This document shows positions 45,008 to 57,262 of a stretch of DNA of 64,000 nt, in pieces. The first letter of the stretch is position 1, and the number at the start of each line of letters is the position of its first letter. The position numbers and the translations under genes are program-made. The notes beneath the pieces were generated by a model. That model did not search any database. It saw only the letters and a program-made list of their open reading frames with translations, and was not told the origin of the DNA. The DNA is from Acephala macrosclerotiorum (lineage: Eukaryota > Ascomycota > Leotiomycetes > Helotiales > Mollisiaceae). Location of the stretch: NCBI GenBank assembly GCA_014904845.1, contig MU119323.1, positions 62,001-126,000 of the forward strand, in the 5' to 3' direction.

Positions 45008-46255
45008 GGTGCCGATCAGGCTCAGCCTGGTGCTCAGCCTCGCGTCCAATGATTGTGGTTTCGTTCCAGACTTCGAGATATATAAATCTGAAAATAAGGA
45101 TGATATGGGAAATCAAAAAGAAGCTCAATGAAAGAATCAACCGTCGAGGCAGAAGCCTCGCGATGACATCAGGGACACTCGTCCTGCACGTGTCACTGCA
45201 AGGTTGGCTGCAGCCTTCACTCCAGTTGGGCGTTCATTCGCAAGCCTTGAACACGTCGAACATGAACATTATTGGAGACATCTCATTCGTTATTAAATAA
45301 TCGTCGTAGATCGTACGTGCATTAGATGAGGCTGCAGAGCACCAAGCTCTAAGTAGCAGAGTTGTATGCCTCGTGTTGACTCCTTGCTGCAAAATTCAAG
45401 AATTTTTGGTTGGATGATGAACAGTCTGGGGCTGAGTGAGAGCAACCAGGTTTCCAAGCTTGTATTCGCCAGACTGGGACATCAGAAAGCCTTGTCTGCC
45501 TGACTGGCTGGAATACAATGGTCGCGTGAGTTACATCTCAAAGGCCCGCGCATGGTGCTAGGCACCCTGGTCGGCACGTGCCTAACACCTAACTCATAGC
45601 CTGATAGGCGATCATTGCCCTTTGGAAGCTGGAGCCCTCTTCAAGAGGCTCTTAGATACGATGTTAACCCGTTCGATTATTTTGGTTCCAAGGCTGTCGT
45701 TCTTGGCCTTTGTGGGATGTAAGTTACAACCTATTGTTGGGGTTATGTTTAGGGGCCGGTCGGGTAAGCGAGCCCCGAAAAGTTCCCTAGCAGGGCAGGC
45801 CTGTAGCATTCCTCAGCAAGCTGGGACCTGGTGGACCAAAAAATTCAACTCTCAAAACTCTTTCTTGTAGCATCAAACATTCATGTATGGGAAAATTTTA
45901 GCGGTGGTGAGGTCGCTGAAGAGTCGAAGTTTACCTCTATTGTATTTTCACCATAGATGGCGGGAGTCGTTCTCGGCTCGGCTCCACATACCCCTCTCTA
46001 CCCCTCTCTTCCGACACCAAAAAGCACACTTCCTCCACATCAAGTCATTGCCATAGCATAAAATGTTGATGACGTTTCATCATGACCAATCGTCGTAGGT
46101 TTCCCTGATGCCTCTTACTCGTACCTCCGAAAACGGTTGCTTGTGAGCCGAATGAGCATTCTATAAAACAGTTTAGACGCCCGCAAGTGCCCGGGCTCAA
46201 ACGAATTACTCGTGGAGATATTCTATTGATTTTACTTTCTCTTTGGATTTTCACC
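45008..46255. other. 1.2-kb intergenic region
   Basis: Divergent spacer between the DnaJ and histidinol-dehydrogenase-family genes. Frames such as 45622-45870 plus have no family features. A 23-codon in-frame extension starting at 46187 lies just before the chosen start of the next gene. Confidence 0.4.
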
Positions 46256-47666
46256 ATGGTTGTCTACCTGAAAAGCAAACCCGAGACCAATGGCGCTTCT
46301 TCGAAGCCACCAGTTGATGTACCGAAAATCGTTCGTGGCGTGATCGATGATATACGGACTCAAGGAGATGCCGCAGTAAGATCATACTCCGAAAAGTTCG
46401 ATAAATGGTCTCCATCATCATTTAAGCTCTCCAAGTCAGAGATAGAAACTATCATCTCCAAAGTTCCAAAGCAAACCATCGAGGACATCAAAACAGTTCA
46501 GCACAATGTCCGTACTTTTGCCTTGGCACAACGAGAGTCGCTCAAGGACTTTGAGGTGGAGATCAGGCCTGGTGTCCACCTTGGTCAGAAGAACATTCCG
46601 ATCGCAAATGTGGGAGCGTAAGTCCATACTATTGAAATTAATTCTCCTTCATACTAACTAGAATTTTGTAGCTACATCCCAGGAGGACGATACCCACTAC
46701 TAGCATCAGCACATATGACTATTGTAACAGCCAAAGCGGCCGGTGTTCCCCGAGTAGTAGCCTGCACCCCGCCCATAAACGGCGAGATCCCATCCTCCAC
46801 CATCGCAGCCATGTACTTCGCTGGCGCAGACGAGATTTACATTCTCGGCGGTGTTCAAGCCGTTGCAGCCATGGCCATCGGAACCGAGACTATCTCAAAA
46901 GTCGACTTCATCGCTGGCCCAGGGAATCCTTTCGTTGCTGAAGCAAAGAGGCAATTGTTTGGAGAAATTGGGATTGATCTTCCGGCTGGACCGACGGAGG
47001 TGTTGATTGTGGCGGATGGAAAGGCGGATCCGACGACTGTGGCTGTGGATCTGCTTTCGCAAGCGGAACATGGGCCTGATACGCCTGCTGTGTTGATTAC
47101 TAATTCGAAGGAGGTGGGTGAGAAGAGTATCACGGAGGTTGAGAGGTTGTTGAAGATTCTTCCTACTGCTGCGTTGGCGGGGGTGTCGTGGGAGACTTAT
47201 GGAGAGGTTATTGTAGTTGATTCGTTGGACGAGGCGTATGCGTTAGCCGACAAGTATGCTAGTGAGCATGTTCAGATCCTGACAGAAAATCCGCGAGAAG
47301 CTTTGGAGAAGATGTCAAATTATGGGGCATTGTTCCTTGGGGAGAAGACTTGCGTGTCCTACGGAGACAAGGTGAGCAATCCCCTCGTCTTGAGATGATC
47401 TTGCTAATGATTGAAAGGTGATTGGGACGAACCATGTCTTGCCAACGAAGAAAGCTGCTCGCTTCACAGGAGGTTTGTGGGTGGGAAAGTACCTCAAGAC
47501 TGTGACGTATCAAGAGGTCACCTCGGAGAAGGAAAGTGGTGAATTGGGAGTACTTTGCGGCCGAGCAGCAAGAGCTGAGAATTTCGAAGGTCATGCACGG
47601 TCTGGTGATATCCGAGCAAGTCAGTATCTGAAGGAGACCTTTTCGTGGATGGAGAAGGAAGCGTAA
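46256..47666 (+). CDS. Histidinol-dehydrogenase-family NAD-dependent dehydrogenase
   Basis: Exons 46256-46617, 46672-47371 and 47418-47666 (introns 54 and 46 bp) give 436 aa. I start at ATG 46256, in strong context (tcaccATGG), opening MVVYLKSKPE; an in-frame ATG at 46187 would add a hydrophobic 23-residue leader not expected in this family. Motifs: AYIPGGRYPLLASAHMTIV, GGVQAVAAMAIGTETI, DFIAGPGNPFVAEAKR, DLPAGPTEVLIVADG, DLLSQAEHGPD (zinc/catalytic His region) and NHVLPTKKAARFTGGLWVG. The RYPLLASAHMT form is closer to stand-alone HisD relatives of the HpsN (sulfopropanediol dehydrogenase) type than to the HDH part of fungal trifunctional His4. It probably oxidises a polyol-like alcohol to an acid with NAD; the substrate is uncertain. 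Confidence 0.85.
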
Positions 47667-48071
47667 TTTGGGTGGCCGAGACTCGCCAAAGGAATAGGGG
47701 GTAGGGTATAGTGCGGCACTGGAGCAGTTTCTGCTTTTGCTGAAAAGAATCTATCTTTCATTCCAGACTCTTGATATCGGGAATCATTCAGTCTAGCTTG
47801 GATTCAAATTTGGTTTGGTTTCCCACATAGAGGGGCTCCCTATGCACTTGCACCAAGGGTTGCTTAGGCGAAGTCGTTTTCGTATGTCAAAGATCGGGAT
47901 GCAAATAGACGATAGAGAGACACTTTCAACAGCAATCATGCAATACTTGAATAACGCGCTTGGACGTTCAAACCGTTCATGGGTATATTTGCGCTTGCTA
48001 ACTAATACAAGCTCTGCTTCTCGAGATGAATCATGCCATTTGCCGGCTGGAGAACGTTAGCAGTGTCTCAA
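47667..48071. other. Convergent 3' spacer
   Basis: 405 bp between two converging genes, presumably 3' UTRs and polyadenylation signals; no gene seen. Confidence 0.5.
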
Positions 48072-49177
48072 TCAAGCATACCAAAGACTTACAGGCACGA
48101 ACTGACGCAGCCGAACACCAGCCTCCTTGAAAACAGCCGCAGTCTCGGTATCCATGCTATACCCTTGGCTATACACCACTTCACTGATTCCCACTTGTGT
48201 AATTTTAATACTGCAAGTCAAGCAGGGACAAGTATCGCAGTACAGAATTGCCCCTCCTCGAATGCGCTCTCGTCCAGCTTCCAGAAGAGCGTTCTCCTCG
48301 GCGTGGAGGCATAGGCATGTGCCAAGTCCCACACCGGATCCTTGGCCTTCGTTACATCTGGGACAGCCGCCCTCTCCGCAGTTCTTCAATCCTCGAGGGG
48401 TTCCGTTATATCCTGTGCTGATCACGCGCTTCTCCCGTACCAGGACACATCCAACCCGTCTCTTCATGCAATTGCTCCTCTGTGCTGCCAGCGATGCCAA
48501 TTGCATAAAGTATTGATCCCAACTTGGTCGTAACCTGTCCTCATTCGTCAAGTCCAACTTTCCAAGTGTAGCATATAAATGGGCGAGATTCGATGATGTA
48601 TTGATCAACCGCACCGTGGCTCGAGATATGAGAGGTAGCAGACCCGAGTCTGGGCTGTAGAGATGCTCGTCAGACTTGAGCAGGAATTTCTCGAGGGACA
48701 TGCTGTCAGAGGAGGATTGTGTTTGTTTCAATCGTTCTTGGAATCGTTTCCACCTGATGCTGACTGGAGCATCAACGCTAACCAAGATGAAAAACGGTCT
48801 CCGCAGAAGCTTGTCAAGAATTGACTCGGTATGTATGTCTGTTGTAACCCATCTATCACGCCATCGCTTTGTCACAAAGTCTAGTAATTCGTCTGCGGTA
48901 TGGAAGCTAGTTTGGCCATCCTTCTCCTTGGATTGAGATGGTACATCTTCGAAAGATGTGTCGGAATCTTGCTTGGCATGACCATTGATAGTCAAAGTCT
49001 TGAGTGAGTCTGCATCTGGTTTGTCTTGTCGCAAATAGAGGTGGATAAAGCCGTGGTGCTCGGCGAGGTAATTGGCAACAGTCCGCTTGCCAGCACAAAT
49101 CCCTAACCAAAGGTCAGCTACTTGTAACTTTGGCCGGCTGAGACATTGAAAGTACCTCCGCAGAGCCCGATGAGCAT
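48072..49177 (-). CDS. Deoxycytidylate (dCMP) deaminase
   Basis: A 22-bp first exon (49177-49156) and 49102-48072 (53-bp intron) give 350 aa. Splicing builds MLIGLCGGICAGKRTVANYL, a P-loop-like kinase fold (GxxxxGKR/T) also found at the N-terminus of yeast Dcd1. The C-terminal deaminase domain has RRVGCVLVREKRVISTGYNG, a Cys-rich GEGGCPRCNEG insert, the zinc/catalytic HAEENALLEAG, and CDTCPCLTCSIKITQVG (PCxxC). It converts dCMP to dUMP, feeding thymidylate synthesis, and is normally regulated by dCTP and dTTP. A GTAAGT near the 3' end could be read as a donor, but the frame closes nine bases later (LWYA). Confidence 0.9.
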
Positions 49178-49593
49178 ATTTGAGACTGTTGATGCCCTTG
49201 AAGTGTTGTTGCTTCGTGTACAGCAGAAAGGGGGACATGGTATGAACGCGTCGCGCTTGGTGAACGCGTTAAACGCCAAGCTTTTTGCCCCGCGGTTGCC
49301 GAGCTTAAGCCGCAGGCTCACTTTCGTTGACTTCAGCCTCCCACTTCCAGCACGTGCCCATCTCACTTGAGCATCAATCCCATGACTGTTCCATCACACC
49401 AAGGCAACGGTGCAGTTGCTGATACACTTCGTTACTTTGTTAGCTTCGCCTTCTATCATCCTTCAGACTCTCAATATTCATTCTAAAGAAAGCCACATCC
49501 CCGAATACCGAGCTACCGATCTCCGCTTCGAAACAAACGAAAGTGAGTTGTGCCCCGCCTAGGTACCACAAACAGAACCATCTAGGACCGAAA
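49178..49593. promoter_or_regulatory. Divergent promoter region, dCMP deaminase / ATG7
   Basis: 416 bp between two outward-facing start codons; no gene seen. No specific regulatory motif recognised. Confidence 0.45.
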
Positions 49594-51848
49594 ATGGCTC
49601 TCAAATTCGCCCCCTTTGGATCGGATATAGAGTTACCCTTCTATACCGCTCTATCTACTCTCAAAATCGATGTCGATAAGCTCGATGATTCTGCTCGTCC
49701 TGTACTCGGCTTGTACGAGCCCCGCCAGGTACAAAACCATGAGGATAGCTGTCGCATGCAAATCCTAGGAAATGCTCTGACGAGCAAAGAGTGAGTTACG
49801 TATCTTGAGGAGAGACATTCATTCTGACATCGACAGGGTTCCTGCAGGCTATATTCGAGCGGAGGGCAAGATCAAGAATGTGAATACCATCGAGGAATTC
49901 AAGACCATAGATCACTCAGCTATTCTACAGACTGCAGGAAAGCAGGTATGCTCGAACTTAGTTTGAATATACGATGGGGGCTGACAAGTCTAGATCTGGG
50001 ATGCCATTAACGATGGTACAATTTACTCCATCCCTTCACTTCTCTCCTCCTTCACGGTCTTGTCATTCGCCAATCTGAAAAAGTACACTTTCAGTTACTG
50101 GTTTGCATTTCCAGCTCTGCATTCGGACCCGGTCTGGAGACGAAGTGAGTCTGAGAAGCCCGATCAGCTGACTGGGCAAGAATCGACTGCTCTGGTTGAC
50201 GAGGTTGGGACATGGCGATACGGCACCGACAAGAGAGAGCACGGATTCTTCTTAGCCAAGAAGGTTCATTCCATTCCAAATGCTGGTGATCAACCTACTA
50301 CACCTGGGACCCCAGGAGATGAGATCGGCTACAAATGGGTTGTTGGATCTTTGCGACAGTTCGAAGATGGCTTCTTCAGAGGCATACCGACGGAGGACCA
50401 ATATGTTTCATTTGTGGATCCATCAACCTACCCCGAAAACCCTGGATGGATGCTTCGAAACTTGCTGGTGTTGATTAGGAGAAGATTCAAGCTCCATAAG
50501 GTCCAGATCTTATGCTACCGAGACATTCAAGCAAAGAGACACGAAGCCCGAAGTAGGATTATGTTGCTGGAAAGCGACGAAAACGTTACACTCGCCGATA
50601 CCATGCCGAAGGTCACCGGATGGGAACGGAATAGCCTTGGAAAGTTGTCAGCTAAAGTTACGAATTTGGCTCAATACATGGACCCTTCAAATCTAGCCGA
50701 TCAGGCTGTCGACTTGAATTTGAAGCTAATGAAGTGGCGCATTGCTCCCGACCTCGATCTTAACAAGATCAAAGAGACCAAATGCCTTCTGCTTGGAGCT
50801 GGAACTTTGGGAACCTACGTCAGCAGACTCCTAATGGGGTGGGGAGTGAGAAAGATCACATTCATCGACAATGCCTCTGTATCATTCTCAAATCCAGTCC
50901 GACAGCCGTTATTCGATTTCAAGGATTGTTTGGATGGCGGCCAGAAGAAGGCGTACAGAGCCGCCGAAGCATTGCAAGAGGTCTATCCAGGTGTGGACAG
51001 CACGGGGTTTGTCATGTCAGTTCCGATGCTTGGCCACCCCATTACCGATGAGCAAAGCTCAAGACTCGATTACGAAACGCTAGAGAAATTGATGGACGAC
51101 CATGACGCTATATTCCTCCTCATGGATACACGTGAGAGTCGATGGCTCCCAACAGTCATGGGTAAAGCGAAGAACAAGATCGTTCTGAACGCTGCTTTGG
51201 GTTTCGACACATGGGTTGTGATGAGGCATGGTGTTTTCGCTGCTGATGGGGGAGCTGCGACTTTGGGTTGTTACTTCTGCAATGATGTTGTGGCACCATC
51301 GGACGTAAGCATCTCTGCTGCTCAACCCGGAACCTAGCTAACGATATCTTTAGTCCCAAAAGGATGCGACACTCGATCAGCAGTGTACGGTGACTCGTCC
51401 AGGAGTTGCTCCAATGGCATCTGCGCAACTGGTTGAGCTTCTTTCGTCTATTCAACAACATCCGGACGGAGCGCGTGCGCCTGCGCCAAAGGCCTCTACA
51501 AGCCAAGGTTCATCAGGTCGACTTGACTATGAGCGAGATCCTCCAAATCACCCACTCGGTTTGATCCCCCACCAAATTCGTGGTTTCGCTGCTACATACC
51601 AAAACATTCTGGTCAGTGGTCAATCGTATGACTGCTGCTCTGCATGCTCTCCCAAGATCGTAGATGAGTACAAGCGATCTGGATGGGACTTCATTAAGCG
51701 TGCTCTCACTGAGAAAGATTACATTACAGAGCTCAGTGGTCTGGCTGAAGTGCAGAGGCTTGCTGAGGCTGCTGCTGCGGGCGGCGAACTCGACTGGGAT
51801 TCTGAGCCAGAATTGGGTGGCGATAATGAAGATGGAGAACTCATTTGA
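49594..51848 (+). CDS. ATG7: Atg7, E1-like activating enzyme of autophagy
   Basis: Four exons (49594-49790, 49837-49945, 49994-51304, 51354-51848; introns 46, 48 and 49 bp) give 703 aa. The start [20 protein letters not shown] is the Atg7 N-terminal domain that binds the E2 enzymes Atg3 and Atg10. The adenylation domain has [20 protein letters not shown] near residue 366, [38 protein letters not shown] and [20 protein letters not shown]. The catalytic Cys is in [10 protein letters not shown] near residue 550. The C-terminus carries the conserved [20 protein letters not shown] and [10 protein letters not shown], then an acidic tail. It activates Atg8 and Atg12. Length and motifs are complete. 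Confidence 0.97.
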
Positions 51849-52315
51849 TGTCTTCGGCGATCTTACGATGGAAAATGATTTACGGAGGGCCGGAATTATG
51901 CGGGGCGTTCTGCGTTGGGCATAGGTGGAATCAAGGCAGGCCGGGGGGCGGACCTACTCATCTGGAAAGGAGCAACCATTTTCGTCTGAACTTGTCTATG
52001 TAGAGAGCACCTTGAATTTGAAGCTTCTCTTCTGAACAGTGCTGTACTGCAGTACCGCGGGATACCTAAGCATATTCCAGGGAGTTTTGCTGCATCACGT
52101 GATTTGTGTCTAAACTTGGTTAGCGTTGATCCCCACTAGGTTTAAGCTAATGAAGCTCCCTGAGATGCAATGTCAAAAAAAGTATCAACAGCTACCAGCT
52201 CACTCAATCGCCATTCGCGACATGATTTCGTACGTTGCACTCCCCATTCAACTCTTCCTTCAGCTAGGCTGACATCTGCTGCAGATACTGTACATAGTTT
52301 TTATTCATTTTGGCC
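51849..52315. other. Intergenic, ATG7 to CIA84-like
   Basis: 467 bp; ATG7 3' flank and promoter of the next gene. A pyrimidine-rich stretch precedes the start. No gene seen. Confidence 0.45.
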
Positions 52316-54766
52316 ATGCGCTCCCAATTGACTCGAAATGTTTTTCGACGCCTTCTCTCGAACGAAGGCCTCGTCTTCCGATGTCCTGCCCAATCCTCTC
52401 TACATTATCGAACCCGCCAACGAAATGATCCTCTTTCCGTCGTCCGAGCCCCAACCCGGAGAACATTGTTCGGTTTCTCTCGAAAACCGACACGAGAGAC
52501 GAAAGAAGCACAACTTGCTCCAGGGTTGGCTGCAATGGTGCAGTTGAGCGTGAGGCAAAGGCTACAAGCTCAACCACCTCCTAGGGAGCAATTGCTGAGG
52601 GCGTGGGTATCATTTTTCGAATACAAGACAACCTGCAAGGAGGCTGTGAACAACGTGCAGCTGGGGCATGCGCTGAAGACCTACAAGTATCTGCAGAGTA
52701 CAAAACAGGACGGAGAGTCGAATGTAACTCCGCAACAGATGAGGAAGGCACTCAGTGTACTTGGACGAATACCAAAGGACGTTACTGCAGCACATAGCGA
52801 GTTTGCAAGACTCTTGTACGAAGACTATTCACTTGAGCGTGGTCGTGCCGGTAATTCGACTGATCCGTTGAAAGATTTGTACGCTCTTGTAGTGATCCTG
52901 ACTCAGACCGGGGATTCTTCCAACGCCAGAGACCTAGTGACGTCCAAACAACCGCTCGCGAAGGTAGATCTTGGCCAAATGGTGGATACAGCAATACGGA
53001 ATTCCTGGTCTCGAATCCTCTCCGGCTTCGCCCAAGAAGATGATGAAGTGGAGCTCTTGCGGACCTGGGAAATGCTTGAAGGGGTGGGATGGCCATATGG
53101 GTATGTAGTTCAGAACATCATGACTACATTCTACGCATCGAAGAATAATATCGAAGCTACCAAGAAGTGGTACGAGAAGCCGCTTTCAACGAAAACCAAA
53201 ACCCGTTCTTATCCGTATGCGAGCCTAATACACACAATCCTAAAGTTCTGTATTCGAAACGATGAACTGGAGTGGTGCAAGAAGATCTTTCGAGACCTCC
53301 TCGCCAATGAACCACCGAAAGAAATTTGGGATGTTGTTCTTCAGTGGGCAGCCGGTGGCTTGGGGAAAGGCGTTGAGGACGTGGAGAAGATGATGGAGAT
53401 AATGATCCGACGAAGTCCAGATGATGCGGGCCCCGACGCCGAGACTATCAATGGGTTGGTCGAGCTTGCTGTGTATTTCAACGATTCATATCTTGCTGAG
53501 CGATACATTGCCCTTGGACAAAAGTTCGGGATTCGACCTAACGCCAAAACATATTGTTTGCAAATGAGTTACAGAGCTGGTGCCAATGACCTACGAGGAG
53601 CTCAAGCAGCGTACGAGCATTTGCAAGCAGAAGAAGTTCTCAACAACGAGGACCTTCCTGCTATCAACAAATACATCCGAGCACTCTGCTCCGCTAAAAC
53701 TCCGAACTATGAACGCATCGTATCTATCATGACCGACCTCTCAGAGCGGCAGAAGCGCCTCGAGGCAGAAACAACTTGTTCCCTGGCAAAAATTTACCTA
53801 TCTCGCAATGAGACCGACGAACTCATCGACCTGCTGCAAACAGAATCCTACCATTACACTTACGATGAACGGGCCCTGATCCGAGAAGTGTTCATGGAAT
53901 TTTGTCTCTCTCCTGAAACGGACACCATCCGTTCCTGGACCGCATACACCATTCTCCACCCTCTCTTTGACGAGACCACAGTAGCACAGCGTACTGTTTT
54001 GATGAAAGACTTTTTCTCCCGAGGCCGCTGCGACATGGCCTCATACGTCTTCGGACACATGCGAGCACACAATATGCCGGACCGCCGACCAGTATTGAAT
54101 ACTTACGTTCAATGTTTCCTCGGCATCGCTGCTTGTGCGGACCGCGAGGCATTAGACATGGTACACAACATGCTCAAGATGGACTCAAACATTGAACCCA
54201 CCACAGCTCTCAACAATAGTCTTATGCTAGCATATACCGCATGCGAAGACGCAGATAGAGCACTGGGTTTTTGGGACGACATCACGAACTCAAGAGAAGG
54301 GCCGAGTTACCAGAGCTTGGAAATCGTGTTTTGGGCTTGCAGCCGGAAGCATTTTGGGGATGTGCGAGCAAGAGAGATTTGGAGCAAGATGAGGAGGATG
54401 GAGATTGAGGTTACTGGGAAGGTGTTCTCGGCTTATGTTGGGTCATTGGCCGGGCACGGGAAATTGGATGAGGCTAAGGGAGTGTGTGAACAGGTACCCA
54501 AGGAGCTTGGGGTGACCGTTGATGTATTGACGTAAGTTTATTTTCTTGCCCTTTCGGGTCCCGGCTGCGTGCGAGAACATCTAGCTGACTTGAGCAGGCT
54601 AGGGACATTTTACAATGCAATTCCAGGCCAGAACCGCAAAGATCTTGTGGAGGAGTGGGCAAAAGACAACTACCCAGATGCTTGGAAAGAGCTTGAGAAG
54701 CTTGGCCGAACAGAGCATGAAGAGGGTCATATGCTGTTCAACATGAAGAGAGAGTTCAAGGCATGA
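52316..54766 (+). CDS. Mitochondrial PPR protein, probably complex I assembly factor CIA84
   Basis: Exons 52316-54531 and 54598-54766 (66-bp intron) give 794 aa. The N-terminus MRSQLTRNVFRRLLSNEGL is basic and amphipathic, as for mitochondrial import, and is followed by RRTLFGFSRKPTRETKEAQ and a helical-repeat body with degenerate PPR units, for example GIRPNAKTYCLQMSYRAGAN and MRAHNMPDRRPVLNTYVQCF. RTLFGFSRKP and the overall layout match my memory of the Neurospora complex I intermediate-associated protein 84, which helps assemble the membrane arm of complex I; I could not align them. The PPR and mitochondrial calls are firmer than the CIA84 name. Confidence 0.7.
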
Positions 54767-55076
54767 GGATGTATATGATGTGCCATATATGAAAAATTCA
54801 AAATACATCTAGCTGGTAACTCGGTCGAGCCTGTAACTTGCTCTTAAAATCTGAGCCTAGATGTCAAAGGTTGTATTTTGGGAGCCGCAGGACGACTTCT
54901 ATCTTTAGGATATAGTATACCGGTGCTGCATCAATCGAATTGATCGGAATAGAGAGGAACGAAGCGAGACCACTTAAAGCCTCTGTTGTCCTTGAAATCG
55001 CCGAATTCTGGTATTCTTTGCTTCTTATACATAATGTACATCATCTGCTCTTTTCACCCAGCTCTAAGTTCAAAAT
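54767..55076. other. Convergent 3' spacer
   Basis: 310 bp between converging genes; AT-leaning with polyadenylation-like runs; no gene seen. Confidence 0.5.
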
Positions 55077-55904
55077 CTAGAAGACAGCAGGAACGTTCGA
55101 TCTCAGAGGAGTGATGTTCTGTGACCTCGTCTTCCCGTAGTAATAGAGGATCTCCGGGTGCCTATGCACACTAGGCATCATTCCCATCCCAATACTCCTC
55201 CGGATAGCCTTCGCGATCTTCCTCTGATTCGCGGGTCTCAATCCCGTCTCCTTGGAATGTCTTATCCTACCCATCGGAGTCATATATTCCGACATAATCG
55301 AGAAGTTCTGCAAATGCAAATCCATTAGCCTCACTTCTCCTCGCAGACCCCGGAAACTAATACTGAGAATAGAAAGACGTACCCTATAATGATCCAAAGG
55401 ATTAAAATCCAAAACGTCAAAAACATCATGCATAGGCTTATCCCTCTTCTTCCACTTCGCCATCTCCACCTCACTTAAATCATGCGGCGCATACACATCT
55501 CCCGGCTTAAATCTCCTCGTAATCTGCTTGCTCAACGCACTAGCATTCACATGTCCTTGGAAATCCGTCACAGTGGATCCGCTGCCTTGCTGTCGCATTC
55601 TATCGTTCCGTTCATGAGATCGAGCAATCAAGGCTCGGATTCTGCTGTGGATGGGGGGTGCTGCTGGTTGTTGGATTGGGTTTGAGAATCGGGTTGAGGA
55701 GGATGGGTAGCGGAGCCCAGGGGGGGAAGGGGCGCCTTCGCCGGAGCTGAGGAGGTCGGAGGCTGCTGATGGTGGTGGTTCATCTGGATTTTGTTAGGTG
55801 TTGTTTGAGGGATGGATTGATTTCTACATACCAGCTTTCAGGACTGGGGAAGTCGAGAATGTAGCTCGCAGACTTGGAATTTGTCTCGAAGCTTGCCTCG
55901 CCAT
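55077..55904 (-). CDS. rsm18: Mitochondrial small-subunit ribosomal protein S18 (bS18m)
   Basis: Exons 55904-55832, 55783-55383 and 55307-55077 (introns 48 and 75 bp) give 234 aa. The start MARQASRQIPSLRATFSTSP is a clear mitochondrial presequence, followed by a Pro/Ser-rich linker. The C-terminal S18 core has FKPGDVYAPHDLSE, DVLDFNPLDHYR, NFSIMSEYMTPMGRIRHSKE and TGLRPANQRKIAKAIRRSIG. The TGLRPxNQRKxxKAIRRA block is the S18 signature contacting 16S-type rRNA. It shares a 199-bp divergent promoter with imp3, pairing mitochondrial and cytosolic ribosome production. Confidence 0.92.
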
Positions 55905-56103
55905 ATTGAGGCATTGAAATCGTGGAGGTGCCATCATTGCCTTGATGCTCTCATCGACTCCAAGAAATGTCGTTCAGTGTGTTCCCCAAGCGCAATTTTT
56001 AGCGCCGTCAAATCATTTTTCCGGTTCCGGCGCAAATGTCCAAAATTATCCCGACCTCAGCCCAGAAGGTGCGAACTTTGATATCAGCACCAATTCAGTC
56101 ACG
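55905..56103. promoter_or_regulatory. Bidirectional promoter, rsm18 / imp3
   Basis: Only 199 bp separate the two start codons, so both genes must share upstream control. No specific site could be named. Confidence 0.6.
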
Positions 56104-56730
56104 ATGGTCAGGAAATTGAAGCATCATGAGCAGAAGCTCCTTAAGAAAGTAGACTTTACGACCTACAAAAGCGACAATAACCATCGAGATTCGGCAGTGA
56201 TTCGAAGATACAACATCCAGAAGCCGGGAGACTTCCAGAAATACAACCGGATATGCGGGGTGAGTTCCTTCTAGATACCTTCAAGTCCCTTCTAAAGTAT
56301 AAATATATCCTAATTGCGTTCACAGAGCCTCAAACATCTCGCCCACCGCCTCGCAGCCCTCCCACCCGACTCCGCTTTCAGACACAAACACGAAACCCTC
56401 CTCCTCTCCAAACTTAACGATATGGGTCTCCTCCCCTCCACCGCCTCCTCCGCCAAGCTCTCCGAAGTCGAACGTCACGTCTCTGTATCCGCCTTTTGCA
56501 GACGCAGATTGCCAGTCATAATGACGAGATTACGAATGGCCGAAACAGTACAAGCAGCTACCAAGATGATCGAGCAAGGACATGTAAGAGTTGGTACCGA
56601 AAAAATTACGGATACGGCATTCCTGGTCACGAGGAGCATGGAGGACTTCGTTACTTGGGTGGATGGGAGTAAGATCAAGAGGAATATTCTCAAGTACAGG
56701 GAGAAGCTGGATGATTTTGATCTGCTTTGA
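56104..56730 (+). CDS. imp3: U3 snoRNP protein Imp3 (S4-domain)
   Basis: Exons 56104-56259 and 56326-56730 (66-bp intron) give 186 aa, the usual Imp3 length. The start [20 protein letters not shown] and [19 protein letters not shown] are Imp3 signatures. The second exon has [20 protein letters not shown], then the S4 RNA-binding domain ([40 protein letters not shown]). It ends [20 protein letters not shown] and LDDFDLL. In the nucleolus Imp3 helps pair U3 snoRNA with pre-rRNA for early 18S processing. Confidence 0.96.
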
Positions 56731-57262
56731 GGGGGAAGGCTGGAACCATTTGGGCATGCTTGGAGGAATGGCAGGGCTGTTCTGGAGTTCCGGCTTGGGT
56801 TACTGCACTGCATGGAGTTTGGAAAACAAAACTTGCATTGGGAGGAGTACCATTTGTATTGTTCTGTTGCTTCTGACAACGATCCAGCTGATGGAGGACA
56901 TTTGATGAATTTTGAAATTCATTGTATTGGTTTGATTTGCACCACTTAGGACTTGCATTGGGAGAGGTGTTTGCTCCAGTGAGTCGACAATCACTCGGAT
57001 CACAAGGAACATGCTGGAGAGGATTATGGGAAACCACTGTATTGCATTCTAGAAAGAAAATGTGCGGCTATTTTACGCCCGACTAGTTACATCAGGAAGA
57101 CCCGCAAGTGCTGAGACTCCCTGAACGCCATCTAAACTCCATCTTAACTCCCCGAAGGAAAACTCCACCGATCTATCTATCCATGAAGTTTCCATGTTTT
57201 GCGCAAGAAACTCAATGTCCCTAGGGTCCTAGAGCATTCTCGCAACCAACAAATACATTCTT
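56731..57262. other. Convergent spacer
   Basis: 532 bp, no gene. The string acttgcattgggag occurs twice (about 56831 and 56951). Confidence 0.4.

Noticed and set aside
46187..46255. In-frame upstream ATG adding a hydrophobic leader to the histidinol-dehydrogenase-family protein
   Set aside because: The family starts near MVVYLK, and the ATG at 46256 has a far better context; a membrane-anchored form is not excluded.
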